64,000 nucleotides of DNA from Narthecium ossifragum (lineage: Eukaryota > Streptophyta > Magnoliopsida > Dioscoreales > Nartheciaceae), in NCBI GenBank assembly GCA_963920575.1, contig OY986975.1, positions 16,833,897-16,897,896 of the forward strand, written 5' to 3'. The position numbers and the translations under genes were made by a program. Positions 32,501 to 44,029 of the stretch are shown in pieces; the first letter of the stretch is position 1; the number at the start of each line of letters is the position of its first letter. Below the pieces are notes generated by a model. That model was not told the DNA's origin and searched no databases. It saw only the letters and a list, made by a program, of their open reading frames with translations.

Positions 32501-33623
32501 GTTTTTCGGGCACGTTTTTACTGAAAGTGGCAATCTGGCGTACATGACCCTCAAAGGCTGGTTTGTTGTGAGTTTTGATGGTACTGAACAACAATACACT
32601 GGGGTGCCAGATGTCATGGTTGTCGTGGTACCTCACCTATGCTTTGTTGTATTACCAACTCTGTCAGTCTTGGCTTCTATGGCTGCAGAAAAGGCAGCAT
32701 ATAGATCACACTATCTTTCACTGTCAGCAAAGAAGAAGGATGACTATCGTGAAGTGAACAAGAGACATCGCTATAACTCTTGCAGTGCTCTTAACTTCTG
32801 GAACTTCCGTTGGATAAGAAAGATTCTTTTGTTGATCTGTTTGTTAATATTGTGGAAGCACTGGAAGGTAAGTTCTGAATCACTTGCTTTCCATCTTTTT
32901 CCTTTATTTTCCTTGACGCACGCTTTCCATCTTTTATTGAGTCATTTATCTAAGTTCTGAATCACTTGCTTTCCATCTCTTTCCTCTATCTTCTTTGGCA
33001 TGTTCCATCTTTTATTTAGTCATTTTCAACATTCCAATATCTTGAATAACTTCGTCAATATGGCTCATCATGGAATGCTATAATACCTACAAGGTATTGA
33101 CTAAAATCATTGCTCCCCTTCTGTTAACCATTGTAGGTTATATGAGAATTTGCTCACTTGTTCATTTACGGATATGTTTGAGACACACATAACCAATATT
33201 AATAGAGTAGCCCTATTTTTAATCTGTGCTACTAACTTGGACTGCTTTGCAACATTTGGATTTGCCACTATCTTCAGTTTGTAAATCGTAATGTTTATGT
33301 CCTCGCCATTCTTATCTCCTTACCACTGAGACCAATCCATAGAAGTGCTATAGCATGTGTAATTAGCTCGAAGACGCTGCTGTTCTCAATATTCTGGTTT
33401 TGCCAAAGTTTCTATCTTTATTGAACCCTTCTGTATGTTCTTGTATCTGTGTTCTTACAATATGTTTTATTTCAATAGTTTTTTCTGCTTTTTTCAGAAT
33501 TGCAGAGCCGTGATCAAAGCTTATGATATGAACCCATTCATACATTCACCCGTATACTGCTTCTCAATTCCATTGCTGCTGTTCTATACAATCTACAAGA
33601 CTGCAGGAGTTCAATTCCAATGA
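29594..33623 (+). CDS. Putative metallophosphoesterase (At3g03305-like), membrane-anchored
   Basis: Exons are 29594-29837, 30758-30999, 31278-32867 and 33498-33623. All introns are GT-AG and give a 733-residue protein. Residues 1-22 form a signal peptide (hydrophobic LLLTLALLSLASSAS). A calcineurin-type phosphoesterase domain follows, with metal ligands in SDLHF (D44, H46), GDLTD (D79), GNHD (N125, H126), GHFP (H222) and GHLH (H253, H255). The C-terminal third has about six hydrophobic segments (near 489-513, 531-548, 551-575, 608-632, 677-692, 709-727), so the catalytic domain should face the lumen or cell exterior. The family is close to animal TMEM62-type proteins; the substrate is unknown. 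Length and domain order are close to the Arabidopsis homologue. Exon 3 is one long coding exon. Confidence 0.9.
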
Positions 33624-34295
33624 AAATTTTACTATAGATCTTCCAGAGTTACCCCACAGATAATACGACCTTTTCCAACAGAGCATGTCGAAGTGGCGGA
33701 TCTAATTTTCTGACAATGAGGCGAAAGAAATAGAACTGCCATTTCTAGATTAGAAAACAGAGATTACTAGGGCACTCAGCCTATGCGACCAGTTTCTGCT
33801 ATCGGTACCGAGTATCGCCTACGGTTGCGTCTACCACTAATTGAATTTTTTCAGAGATCCAGAGGGCCTATCCATAATGAGCAGAGGGGGACATGGATCA
33901 TATTTGTTTCCATTTTTTCAGCTATTATTACCCTTGTTGTATAGTGTCAGACACATCTGGATTCTGAAATCTGACAGATTGTAACTGTTCATGTAAGCAG
34001 ATCAGCGATCTTACTAATATAAAAGCACTTGGATTCTTTTCCTCATGCGGTGTTTACTTATAAGATCATGACTAGTTTAGTTGGATCGAACTTTGGATCC
34101 AAGCTGCAAGCATTTTGAACTTCTTGTGCCCTTCAAGTTAGAACAAATATGTTCGGTGAGCTGCCCTTGAAAGCATTTGCATTTGGCATTGAAAGTTAAA
34201 GAATCATCATTCTCCATGTTCATGCACTTGTAGGTTTATCATGTACAGCTTGACTATTGAACAGTTTCATTCAGTAATTCAAACTCTTGCAGGTG
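33624..34295. other. Convergent 3' regions of two genes
   Basis: This holds the 3' UTR of the metallophosphoesterase (plus) and the downstream region of the PPR gene (minus). AATATAAAAG near 34016 could serve as a poly-A signal. No further gene. Confidence 0.5.
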
Positions 34296-36290
34296 TTACC
34301 AATAATCCCCACAAGAACAAGACCCATCTTCAAAATGGTGAAACCGATTTCGGTCCCTGACCACAATCTTTCTCTTAGTGACCTTAGCGATGAGCTTGAT
34401 CATCGAATGGCAATCACCGCATATTCTTAGATTCTTCATGACTCTTATCACCATCCCTGGTTCCGTCGAGATAAGTCCATAGCTTATTGCCAGCCTCTCA
34501 CTATGGATTGACAGAGCCCATTCCTTCTCCCCCTCCTCAATGTCCTGCAAAACCACCTCTCTGGCCGGAAAATAGCCTTCTGACTTCAAAATGCCATTCA
34601 GCTCCTCTAACTTCTTGTAGATTTCATCTCGCCGATGATGTCTAATGTCACCCAGGAGGAACTCATGAATCTCGTTGTGCACTTCGATCAAACTGCATCC
34701 TGGTTCTTTCCTGATTCCTTGCTCCTTCATCTTTGCCCGAATTCTCACCGATTCATCCCATTTTCCAAAAGAGGCAAATACATTGGCGAGAAGAACATAA
34801 GTCCCGGAATCAGCAGTCTTGCTGCCCATTAGAATTCCTGCTACCCTTTCTCCTAGAGTGAGGTTCCTATGAATCTTACAAGCACCAAGCAGAGCACCCC
34901 ATATAACATGGTCAGGATCAATTCTCATCTGTTTTACAAACTTGTAAGCTTCCTCTAGACGTCCAATGCGGCCAAGAAGATCGACCATGCAACCATAATG
35001 CTCGACCCTCGGCTCTAAGCCATAGTCCCGAATCATGGATTCGAAGATCTCAAACCCTTCTTCGACAAGGCCGCCATGGCTACAAGCATTGAGAACACCC
35101 ACAAATGTGATATTTGTTGGTCGTAAACCCTGTCGAAGCATGTCATGATATAGGCCAACTGCCTCGCCGCTCCTCCCATGCATGGCAAGGCCGGTGATCA
35201 TCGAATTATAAGAGACGACATCCCTTTTCGGCATTTCATTGAAAACTCTCTTTGCTTCTTCCAAACAACCGCATTTCGAGTACATGTCAATGAGCGTCGA
35301 ACCTACGAAGTTATTCAATCGTATGCCATTCTTGCCCACAAAAGAATGCACCCATCTCCCGAGCTCAAGCGCCCCCAATTGCGAACACGCCAACAAAACA
35401 CAAACAACAGTGAATTCATTGGGCTGGACGTTCTCCCTCTGCATTCTCCTAAACAGCTCCAGTGCCGCATTCGCCTTGCCGGTCCTGACCAACCCATTGA
35501 TCATCGCCGTCCAACACACTGTATCCTTATCACGAACTTCATCGAAGATACCACGAGCTTTGTCGACCGAACCATGATCAAAATAACAAGTAATCAAGAT
35601 TGTCCCCGCAACTGCATCTCTGTCAGGCATTTCGCCAAACACCAATCTCGCATCACCGAACTCTCCACACTTGCCATAGAATTCCAATAACCTCATCCGA
35701 ATAGCCCTCTCGCCACCGAGCCGAAGCTTCACAACCTGGCCATGAACTTGTCTTCCTTCTATCAAAGCCATTTCCAAACTGCATGCTTTCAATACATACG
35801 AGACCGCAACTAAGTCGGGCTCAATTGGTTCGTCGACCATTCGCTGGTAAAGCCGGACGGCATCAAGATAAGCGCTGGCGTCGATCTTTCCGCCAATCAT
35901 GGCGGCGTAGTGATAGACATCCGGGTTTTTGATATTTTCAAAGATTTTCTCGGCATAGTGCATGGAATCTAAGGCCGAGCAATGCCTGAGGATCTTGAAA
36001 AGAACACGGGGATTGCGATCTTGGCCGGATTTGATGATCCGGGAGTGGATCTGGGGGAAGGATTCGATGGTTTTGCATGTTTGTAAGAGAGTGGTGTTGG
36101 CTTTTAGAAGTTTTTTGGAGTGAGTTGGGGAGGAGGAGGAGAGGTGGGCTGTGTTTGAATTTAAATTTGGCGGGAGAGAAGAGGTCCCAACGGCTAGGAA
36201 AGACATCGGCGCGGGAAACAGTTTTGTTTCATGTGTGGGACTTTTATCACTGGGTGGTGCTATGAAAAAACCAGCGGATTCGCAGGGCAC
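34296..36290 (-). CDS. OTP80: PPR-DYW RNA-editing factor, OTP80-like
   Basis: An intronless frame of 664 residues. Its sequence is closest, from memory, to Arabidopsis OTP80 (At5g59200), required for C-to-U editing of chloroplast rpl23. The N-terminus (Ser/Thr-rich, few acids) suits a chloroplast transit peptide. I cannot decide between ATG at 36290 and the internal ATG at 36206. The body has PLS-type PPR repeats (for example DAVAGTILITCYFDHG, DTVCWTAMINGLVRTG, NEFTVVCVLLACSQLG), then E/E+ motifs (GACKIHRNLTLGE) and a complete DYW deaminase domain: H596-S-E598, C624-x2-C627, ending in Asp-Tyr-Trp. The zinc and catalytic residues are all present. Arabidopsis OTP80, as I recall, ends before the DYW domain, so this may be the ancestral longer form. 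Confidence 0.88.
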   Translation of the reverse strand: MPCESAGFFIAPPSDKSPTHETKLFPAPMSFLAVGTSSLPPNLNSNTAHLSSSSPTHSKKLLKANTTLLQTCKTIESFPQIHSRIIKSGQDRNPRVLFKILRHCSALDSMHYAEKIFENIKNPDVYHYAAMIGGKIDASAYLDAVRLYQRMVDEPIEPDLVAVSYVLKACSLEMALIEGRQVHGQVVKLRLGGERAIRMRLLEFYGKCGEFGDARLVFGEMPDRDAVAGTILITCYFDHGSVDKARGIFDEVRDKDTVCWTAMINGLVRTGKANAALELFRRMQRENVQPNEFTVVCVLLACSQLGALELGRWVHSFVGKNGIRLNNFVGSTLIDMYSKCGCLEEAKRVFNEMPKRDVVSYNSMITGLAMHGRSGEAVGLYHDMLRQGLRPTNITFVGVLNACSHGGLVEEGFEIFESMIRDYGLEPRVEHYGCMVDLLGRIGRLEEAYKFVKQMRIDPDHVIWGALLGACKIHRNLTLGERVAGILMGSKTADSGTYVLLANVFASFGKWDESVRIRAKMKEQGIRKEPGCSLIEVHNEIHEFLLGDIRHHRRDEIYKKLEELNGILKSEGYFPAREVVLQDIEEGEKEWALSIHSERLAISYGLISTEPGMVIRVMKNLRICGDCHSMIKLIAKVTKRKIVVRDRNRFHHFEDGSCSCGDYW

Positions 36291-38390
36291 GGTTTAATCG
36301 ATTGGTCACGATTGATCATAATTTACATGTTTTTAATGAAAAAAATTGGTCGTAACGGTAAACAAATTCAAACTCTTAGTATTTGCTATAACGCAGCATC
36401 TCCGTCTCAAGCTTCATCAGCAAACCTTTTGCAAGTCTCAATTAATCTCTTGACATATCTAAAACAATAAGACTATAATATGCAATCATGTCAAGGAGCA
36501 AACAAAACTTACTTGACATATTATTAAATTACAACAAAGCAAAACATATCGACACTATCTTCTAATCATGTTAGAAGCCTCTAATGCATACTCTGAATTT
36601 TTAATGCTGGATTGTATCTGTGTGTTTGAGCAGCTAAAAGTTTCTGGATTGAGATCTTCTAACCATTTTAACTGTCTCAACACAACCTAACATTAAAAAT
36701 CTCTTTGGCTGCTACGCCAATAAAAGACCCCACCTCACATATCCTCCCACAAATTTTTCATTTCCTATAAAAAAACACTCTACCAGCTCTCCTCCTCCTT
36801 TTTCTTCTTCTTCTCTATAGGAATCCTCTTTTGGCTCTTTCCCCTTCCCTACTTCCGTGGCCTTTGGTGAGAAGAAGCTCATCATCCACGTTTAGGGCTA
36901 GGGCTAGGTTTTTCTGGAGGGAGAGGGAGGCGGCGAGAGATCTCCCTCCGGCACGGGATCGTCCCTCCTGGAATCCTAGCGGAGATCACCGTGTGGGACA
37001 CCTGGAGCAAGAGAGGAAAGAAGGAAAGATGGCGGCGATCGACGAAACGGTTCCCACGACCTCTACCCTATTAAAGGCACGATCTCCGGTGGATGACCAC
37101 GTAGGACTCCACGTAGGACCAGAGGTGACAACATGACAAAGAAGGTAACTGAGAACTGATCTTACAAGGTGGATTGTATTTTAAATCCACTTCATTTTCT
37201 ATATTTTATAACTTAAGATTTTTTTATTTATTATAAAATCAAAAACAATGTAAACGTCGTTTATATTTTTTTCTCGGATTCTATGTGATACCACAAAAAT
37301 TACTTTCTTACACACATTTTATTTATTTAATGCCGTTTGCCCCCCTGTATGAAATATTATAGAGGCAGTTTGGTTTGCCATTTTGTTTTCAGTTTTATCA
37401 GGACGAAAGTATGAATTTAACATGGGGTGGCCAACTCCTCCAGCCAAAATATTATATCACCACCAAGAAAACAAAATGTACCACATCATATAAGTATCAT
37501 TGATAAATAATATTTCAGATCCAAAAAGAGAAGTTGACGAGTTGTTAAGGAAACCTATAAATCCTTGGAAGAAATCTAGATAAAAATAATTAAGTAATGC
37601 GAGGGTATGATTTGTATACCAAATACTGCACAAATAGTTTACACTACGTATCAGCAAAGTAATTATTAGACATTAATAATTAAGTAATGAGACTATTAGA
37701 CATTAATAAGCTATTGGTTATAAGCCTATGTACTCGGCAAAGTTTATGCACTAGATTGAGAGAATGGTCAATAGGGGTGTTAGAACAGAAATCTAACTGT
37801 TGACCGGTCAAATAGTTAAGGTCAAAATCTACTCCACACTTAAGTATCAGATGATTGTTGTTAAGTTCTACTCCTTCAAACGACGTTCGAATCAGAGGTG
37901 TCAAGTTAAATGGAAACCTAGATTAGACCTAATTTAATAATCTAATTAAAAGCTAATTATCTAGATTAACTTAAAATAGTCTAAATTAACCTAATGAAAG
38001 CATAAATTATCTAATATTATGAAACTAATTAAAGAAAGCATTAAAGATTAAACTAAGTTACTAAATCCAAAGAAAATATATTTAAATCTACTCATTAACT
38101 TAATCTAATCTATGAAATAAAAGCCGTTAATATTAAATTAATCTAAGGAAATGCAGTAAAGAACTCTAAGAAAGGAAGAAGAAAACATAACGATTTAAAC
38201 TTAAATTATCCATCTAAAACAGTAATCTAAACTACTTAAAGCAGAAAAGACTAACTAAAGATTGAAGAAACGATGCCATTATATTAAACTAAATCAACTT
38301 ACAGGAACAATAAACATATTGAAAGAACAGAAGGAAATCCAGGCGCGCAGGCTCTGTGTTTGGTTTGCGAAAGTTTTTACATAGTGAAAG
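36291..38390. other. Intergenic with a leader-like fragment; no convincing gene
   Basis: A TATA-like CCTATAAAAAAAC at about 36767, a CT-rich leader and an ATG at 37029 open a frame of only 36 codons (MAAIDETVPTTST..., ending at 37136). This may be the detached 5' end of a gene, but no domain is recognisable. 37140-38390 is AT-rich (TTAATCTAATTAA-like words) with no coding signal. Confidence 0.35.
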
Positions 38391-38910
38391 AGAGAGGTAT
38401 TTATACTAGAGCAGTTCAACTGCTTTGTCCAGTACGTTCTTTTTCGTCTTCCATCTTTCACTCTGGATGAGCCGCGTGTCCCATGTTCTTCGACATTTCC
38501 TCGTTTCTTCACTCTCTGCTCTGTCTGATGACGGTTGTGTCTGAGTGATAAGCTTCTGGCCGATGACGGTTGCGTCGGGTCGGTGAGCTTGTGTATGTAG
38601 CGTCATCTTTCTTGATTGATGTTTTCTCTTATTTCGTTTCTTCATCGTCCAAAGCTGACAGTTTGTTCTTTAAATGAACAAAGTCTTTGGCCGATAACCT
38701 GTTATCACTTTTGGTCGATAAACTTCTTGTGTAAAGAAGATCATCGTTCTTAGTAAACAGTATCATCGTTTGTAAATCGTTATCGCTCTTGATTGACGGT
38801 TTCTTCATGTGGAAACAATCATCATTTTTTATTGATGATTTTTCTCTTTTGGCGATGATCTTAATCGACGATTTCATTCTTTGGACGATATCGCTCAATT
38901 GGATTTGAAA
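38391..38910 (-). other. Possible retroelement leader with degenerate GATGACG/GATCATC repeats
   Basis: The minus strand has a TATA box AGTATAAATACC at about 38400. Plus-strand sequence from 38527 repeats GATGACGGTTG (38527, 38562), then GATAACCTGTTATC and AATCATCA...TGATGATT hairpins up to 38880. The layout recalls the family H arrays but the sequence is unrelated. No protein domain is seen in the short frames. Confidence 0.3.
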
Positions 38911-39109
38911 GTCTATCGGCCATATTTATTATGCTGACATGTTAATCATTGATTGGTTAGCCATTATATTGACTAACAAGGGGCTGAAAAGAAATATGGA
39001 TTGGCAATAGGTCTAAAAAGAAATATGATATGGTAATAGGGATCTCATATAAAATTATAGGACAGAAATGCCCCTATAACCCCCATCCCCACAACCTCAC
39101 CCCCCGCTG

Positions 39110-40030
39110 GTGAGCCCCCCGGCCCCCCACCTCACCCCCCCACCTCGGCGGCCCCCCCGGATCCGGTTGCCGCCACCTTCTTCCCCCTTCTTCCACGGCT
39201 CCCCGACGCCGATCCGGGCTCCCCCATCGCCGATCCGGGCCCCCCAGTCGCCAATTCGGTCGCCCCTGTTAGTGATCCAGGCTCCCCGTCGTCGATCCGG
39301 GTCCCCTGTCGCCGATCCGGTCGCCCCCATCGCTGATCCGGGCTCCCCGTCGTCGATCCGGCTTCCCTCTCACCGATCCAGTCTCCACTCTCGCCGATCC
39401 AGCTTCCCCGTCATAGATCCAAAATTCCCCGTCACCGATCCGGGCTCCTCCATCGTCGATCCGCGCCCCCCGTCACTAATCCGGTCGCCCCCGTCGCCGA
39501 TCCAGTCGCCCCCGTCGCCTGTCCGGGTCCCCCGTCGCCGATCCGGTCGCCTCCGTCGCCGATCCAGGGTTCCCCCTCGCGGATCCGACTTCCCTCGTCG
39601 TCGATCCATACTTCCCCCTCGCCAATCCAACTTCCCCCATCGCCGATCCGATCCCCCCGTCGCCGATCCGGCTTCCCCGTCGCAGATTCGGTCCCCCCGT
39701 CGCCGATCCGGTCCCCCCGTTATCGATCCAGGCTCCTCCGTCACCAATCCGGCTCCACCGTCACTGATCCGGTCCCCCGTCGCCGATCCGACTTCCCCGT
39801 CGCCAATCCGGTCCCCCTGTCGCCGATCCATGCTTCCCCGTCGCCGATCCAGGCTCCCCCCACCGATCCGGCCCCCCCGGCGCCGATCTGGGCTCCCCAT
39901 CACTGATCCGGCTGCCCCGTCCTCGATCCGGGCTCCCTTGTCGTCGATCCGGGCTCCCCCGTCGCCGATCCGGCTACTCCGTCACCGATATGTTGTCCCC
40001 CTCCGCCGATCCGGTCTTCCCTGGCCGTGA
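39110..40030. repeat. GC-rich minisatellite (CCCCGTCGCCGATCCGG-type unit)
   Basis: Several dozen imperfect copies of a unit of about 18 bp containing GTCGCCGATCCGG repeat from about 39180 to 40020. The period is a multiple of three, so open frames run along both strands (306 codons plus, 177 codons minus) and encode only repeated Pro/Arg/Ser peptides. This is a repeat, not a gene. Confidence 0.9.
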
Positions 40031-40189
40031 TCTAATGGGATCGGAGGCATCGTTCCGTTGTCTCCTCCCCTCCCTGATTTTTTTTCTTGTTCTTTTCTTT
40101 TTTGTTTTGATTTTTTGAAAAATAAATTATGTCTCCCGCTAGTTATTTTTCGCAATTGGCAATCAAATTTTTCACAAATGTTCCAAAAT

Positions 40190-41260
40190 TTATTTTGACT
40201 AAATTTTGACTCAAGTTACTTTCCACAATCTTTGTAAATAACTTCCACAATACTAACATCTAGATATTAGAAAGTAACTTGTGATGCATGTGGAAAGTGA
40301 CGTAATAATTGTGGAAAATAACTCAACTTAGAAAGTAAATACTGAAAAGTATCTAGTGATTGCAAATACTGGAAAGTATCTATTGATTGTAAATACTGGA
40401 AAGTAACTAGTGATTGCAAATACTGGAAAGTAACTAGTGATTGCCATTAGCTTAAATCACTAATTACTTTCCGCTAGTTACTTTTCAATATTAGAAAAAT
40501 ACGGTAGTTACTTTTCACAAAATGCTGATGAAAGTTATTTTCCACAATCACTAGTTACTTTCCACAAAATGCTGGTGATAGTTACTTTCCACAATCACTA
40601 GTTATTTTCCTCAATCACTAGTTACTTTCCAACCTTTTGGGCAAATATTTTCAATATTGGGAAAATACGGTAGTTACTTTCCATAATCACTAGTTACTTT
40701 TCATTAGTTTAAATCACTAGTTACTTTCCACAATCTTTGTAAGTTATTTCCACAATACTAACATCTAGATATTGGAAAGTAACTTATAATGCATGTGGAA
40801 AGTGATGTAATAATTGTGGAAAACAACTCAACTTAGAAAGTAAATACTGGAAAGTAATTAGTGATTGCCATTAGCTTAAATCACTAGTTACTTTCCGCTA
40901 GTTACTTTTCAATATTGGGAAAATTAGGTAGTTACTTTCCATAAAATGCCGGTGATAATTACTTTCCACAATCACTAGTTATTTTCCACAATCACTAGTT
41001 ACTTTCCAACCTTCTGGGCAAATATTTTAAATATTGGGAAACTATTGTAGTTACTTTCCATAAATGCTGGTAATAGTTACTTTCCACAATCACTAGTTAC
41101 TTTCCATTAGTTTAAATCACTAGTTACTTTTCGCTAGTCACTTTTCAATATTGGAAAAATATGGTAGTTACTTTCCACAGATACTGGTGATAGTTACTTT
41201 CCACAATCACTAGTTACTTTCCATAATTTTCAATCACTAGATACTTCCCGCTAGTTACTT
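40190..41260. repeat. Array of TAGTTACTTTCC words in both orientations
   Basis: CACTAGTTACTTTCC and its reverse complement GGAAAGTAACTAGTG recur dozens of times in about 1.1 kb, separated by short AT-rich spacers. 40340-40440 carries the GGAAAGTAACT orientation, most of the rest the other. A segment around GCATGTGGAAAGTGA occurs at 40286 and again at 40791, a 505-bp higher-order repeat. There is no coding potential. Confidence 0.85.
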
Positions 41261-41760
41261 TCCGTTAGGTGGTTCCAAAATTCAAGTCGGATATTTTCCG
41301 TATTTTACACCTATTTTTTCAGGTATTTTTTCCTGTATTTTTCCACCAAATTTTCTTATTTTCCGGCCTTTTCCGCTATTTTTCTACGATTTTTCCTACT
41401 TATATTTTATCTTTTCTCTCTCCTCTCACCTCTTCTCCTCTTTCACAGCCGACGCCCCCAAGATCATTCTCCCTGCAACCACATCTACGGCGTCGCCCCG
41501 ACCTCCGATCTCCTTCGATCTCTTCCCGAGCTCCTCCGTTGCATCCAAATCTCGATCTCCTCCGCTCTCCTCCGACCTCCTCCGACTTGGCCGATCTCGT
41601 CCTCACCTCCTCCGACCTGGCCGATCTCGTCCTCACCTCCTCCGACCTGGCCGATCTCGTCCTCACCCCCCGACCTCCTCTCGATCTCCTCCGACCTCCT
41701 CTCGTCGTCCCCGATCTCCTCACCCACCCGATCTTGTCGTCCTTGTTGACACCGATTTTG
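41261..41760. repeat. CT-rich block with 30-bp tandem repeats
   Basis: T/C-rich sequence (41300-41440) leads into GATCTCCTCCGACCTC-like repeats. At 41589-41668 a 30-bp unit containing GGCCGATCTCGTCCTCAC is repeated nearly three times. Open frames here are compositional. Confidence 0.75.
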
Positions 41761-41849
41761 ACTAAGGGTAGAATTCATAATATTTACGAAATTACCTTTG
41801 TCACATACATACGTGCCTTAGATATTTTATAAAAGGCATGACAACATTC

Positions 41850-42600
41850 GAAAACATACTTAAAATGCTCTATACATGCTTTCTCGACTTTGGAAATGAC
41901 AAAGGGGATTTTGGGAACTTTGACTAAATATACACGGTTAAACTCCCTAACACATCTCGATTCGTCTACATGGTTTTGATGGCATCCTATATAAACAAAA
42001 GGGCATTTTGGTAATTTTCACCCCCATGGGGTATTTTGGGTATTTTGGTCAAAATATAGACTTAAACTCCCAATAACACTCCAAATTAACCTTTTATGAT
42101 TTTGACATCATTCTACATACATAGAGGGGTATTTTGGTAATTATAGCCTTCAGGGGTATTTTTTGGAATTCTGACAAAGAACACATAAATTCAGATATTT
42201 CAGAATTCTTTCATCGATCCTTAGATAGTTTTGACAGTATCCCACATAAACCTTTAAATCTAAGGTAATTTTCCAAATCGCCCATGATAAGGGTACTTTG
42301 GTCATCTGCAACTCTCAGGAGATGATTACATCCACACATCAACCTTCGACGTCTCGTCCACCTCGGGGGTATTTTCGTCCAAAATATATCTGGACAACAC
42401 ATGAGCCACATCCAAAGGGGTATTTTCGGACATTTAGCCCCCACGGGTATTTTGGTGATCTAACCTCAACCCTTAACCTTAAGGGGTATCTTGGTCATAT
42501 CATACCCTCATGGATATAATTGTCTGAAATCTGACCATTCCGCCCTCCGTGGTATTTTCGGCACATATGACCGGTAAAAGGGTATATCTGTAAAATTCCT
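41850..42600. repeat. Degenerate repeat with 125-130 bp period
   Basis: The word GTTTTGATGGCATC with its following ACATAAAC-type sequence recurs at 41973, 42098 and 42228. Words such as GGGTATTTTGGTCA recur irregularly throughout. This looks like an old tandem array. No gene. Confidence 0.55.
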
Positions 42601-42944
42601 ACATATGTCCCGAACCGGAGTAAATATTCACAAATGTTTTAATTCAGATTTAAATAGACATAAGAAAGGAGAAATGTTCAAATCACAATAAATTTGAAAT
42701 TTTGAACATCACTTTCGAATTTCAAAAAAACCTGCCATAGCTATTACATATCATATAAAAAAATAAGATCAGCCAAATATAGTTGGCTGCACACCCCATG
42801 CCATATATAAAATCAGCCATGACTAAATATGGTTGGATGCATGACCATATGTCCTTATATGAAGGATCCACATTCTTCCAAGGCAAGAGAGATTCCTTTG
42901 ATCAAGGATCCACAATCTCATTCCATATAAGCACAAGCACTCCT

Positions 42945-43800
42945 CATGCCTATAAATAGAGCGGTCTGACAAGCAAATCGGGGAGGGAGAGAGATGGCTC
43001 GGTCGGAGGACGTTGGAGGAGCTCGTCGTCGTCTTGATCCCACCCGAGGAGGACCCGCTGTCGCCGGTGACCTCAAACCTGCGACATTAAGCCTACGTCC
43101 GGCAAGGTCTCTTCCAGTGACGTCCCTGTCTACAGCAACCCGCGTGATCAACACTAGATCTTGGTGAACGGCGCTCCCCGACGGCCCCGCGACGCAGGCG
43201 AAACCTCAACTCCAGGAAAGCCATTCACCGTCGCTAATCTCCGAAGAGCTAGGTTCCAATGATCGCCCGTCGCCACGAGCTCGTTCGCGCCAAACTCACA
43301 TCTCCAGTAGTAGGCGACATCGACGCGCTGCGCGCATCCCCAGCAAGGGCCTCCCCAATCTCCCCCCGACGCTGAGCTTCTGAGCACGGATGGCAGCTTC
43401 CCCTATTCCGGATGGTGGCTTCCCCTGTCCCAGCCTGCGTTTCTCTGGTTCTAACCGGCTTCATCGAGTCCAGGTGCCACGGCGATGGAGGACAGATACA
43501 AGCTTCCCCCAGCTTCGACACGTGAACAACACCAGCTTCGACGCTCGGACGGCCCAGCCTTCGACGCTCGGACAACACTCCTTCGACGCCACCAGCTTCG
43601 ACACATGAACAATATAAGCTTCGACGCTCGGGCGACACTCCTTGACTCCACCAACTTCGACGCTCGGACGATGCCTTTCCTGTTCCAGTTGCTACATCTT
43701 CACGGCAACAATTGGACCTTGGACGGCTCTTCCCAAACTCCAGCGGACTTGAAGCCCCGGTGACAAAGACATCCTGCATGGCGATGAACGTGGTGGTCCA
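42945..43800 (+). repeat. TATA-led segment with TTCGACGCTCGGAC minisatellite
   Basis: A clear TATA box (CCTATAAATAGAGC at about 42951) precedes GC-rich sequence with frames on both strands but no known domain. At 43506-43680 the word CTTCGACGCTCGGAC and variants repeat at 15-30 bp steps. It is possibly a non-autonomous retroelement promoter and leader. No gene is called. Confidence 0.45.
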
Positions 43801-44029
43801 AGACCTCACGTCATTTCATTTTCCTTTTTTATTATTATTATAGGAAAATTTTTATTTTATTGGATCTAGGATCGGAGGTGTTCCCTACGGGGATGTAAAT
43901 GATGGATTTGCCGACTTTGCGATCCAGGGGTGTGGTGCCTGCAATTTCCTTGTATGAAACTAAAAATGATTTGCTCGGGAAAAAATAGAAATCTCATTCC
44001 CGCGAGATCGACGTTTTATCCACGAACAG
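43801..44029. other. Short unassigned segment
   Basis: A TATTATTATTATAGG run at about 43830 is followed by ordinary sequence. No feature recognised. Confidence 0.3.

Noticed and set aside
38391..38910. Possible endogenous pararetrovirus leader
   Set aside because: No reverse transcriptase, movement or coat-like domain is near. Only a TATA box and short repeats support it.
39110..40030. Long frames on both strands
   Set aside because: They are a direct result of a minisatellite with a period divisible by three.
40190..41260. Possible CRISPR-like array
   Set aside because: Repeats occur in both orientations with irregular spacing, there are no unique equal-length spacers, and the window is a plant nuclear genome.
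43249..43809. A 186-codon minus-strand frame
   Set aside because: It crosses a GC-rich minisatellite with repeated Arg/Ser peptides and no recognisable family.
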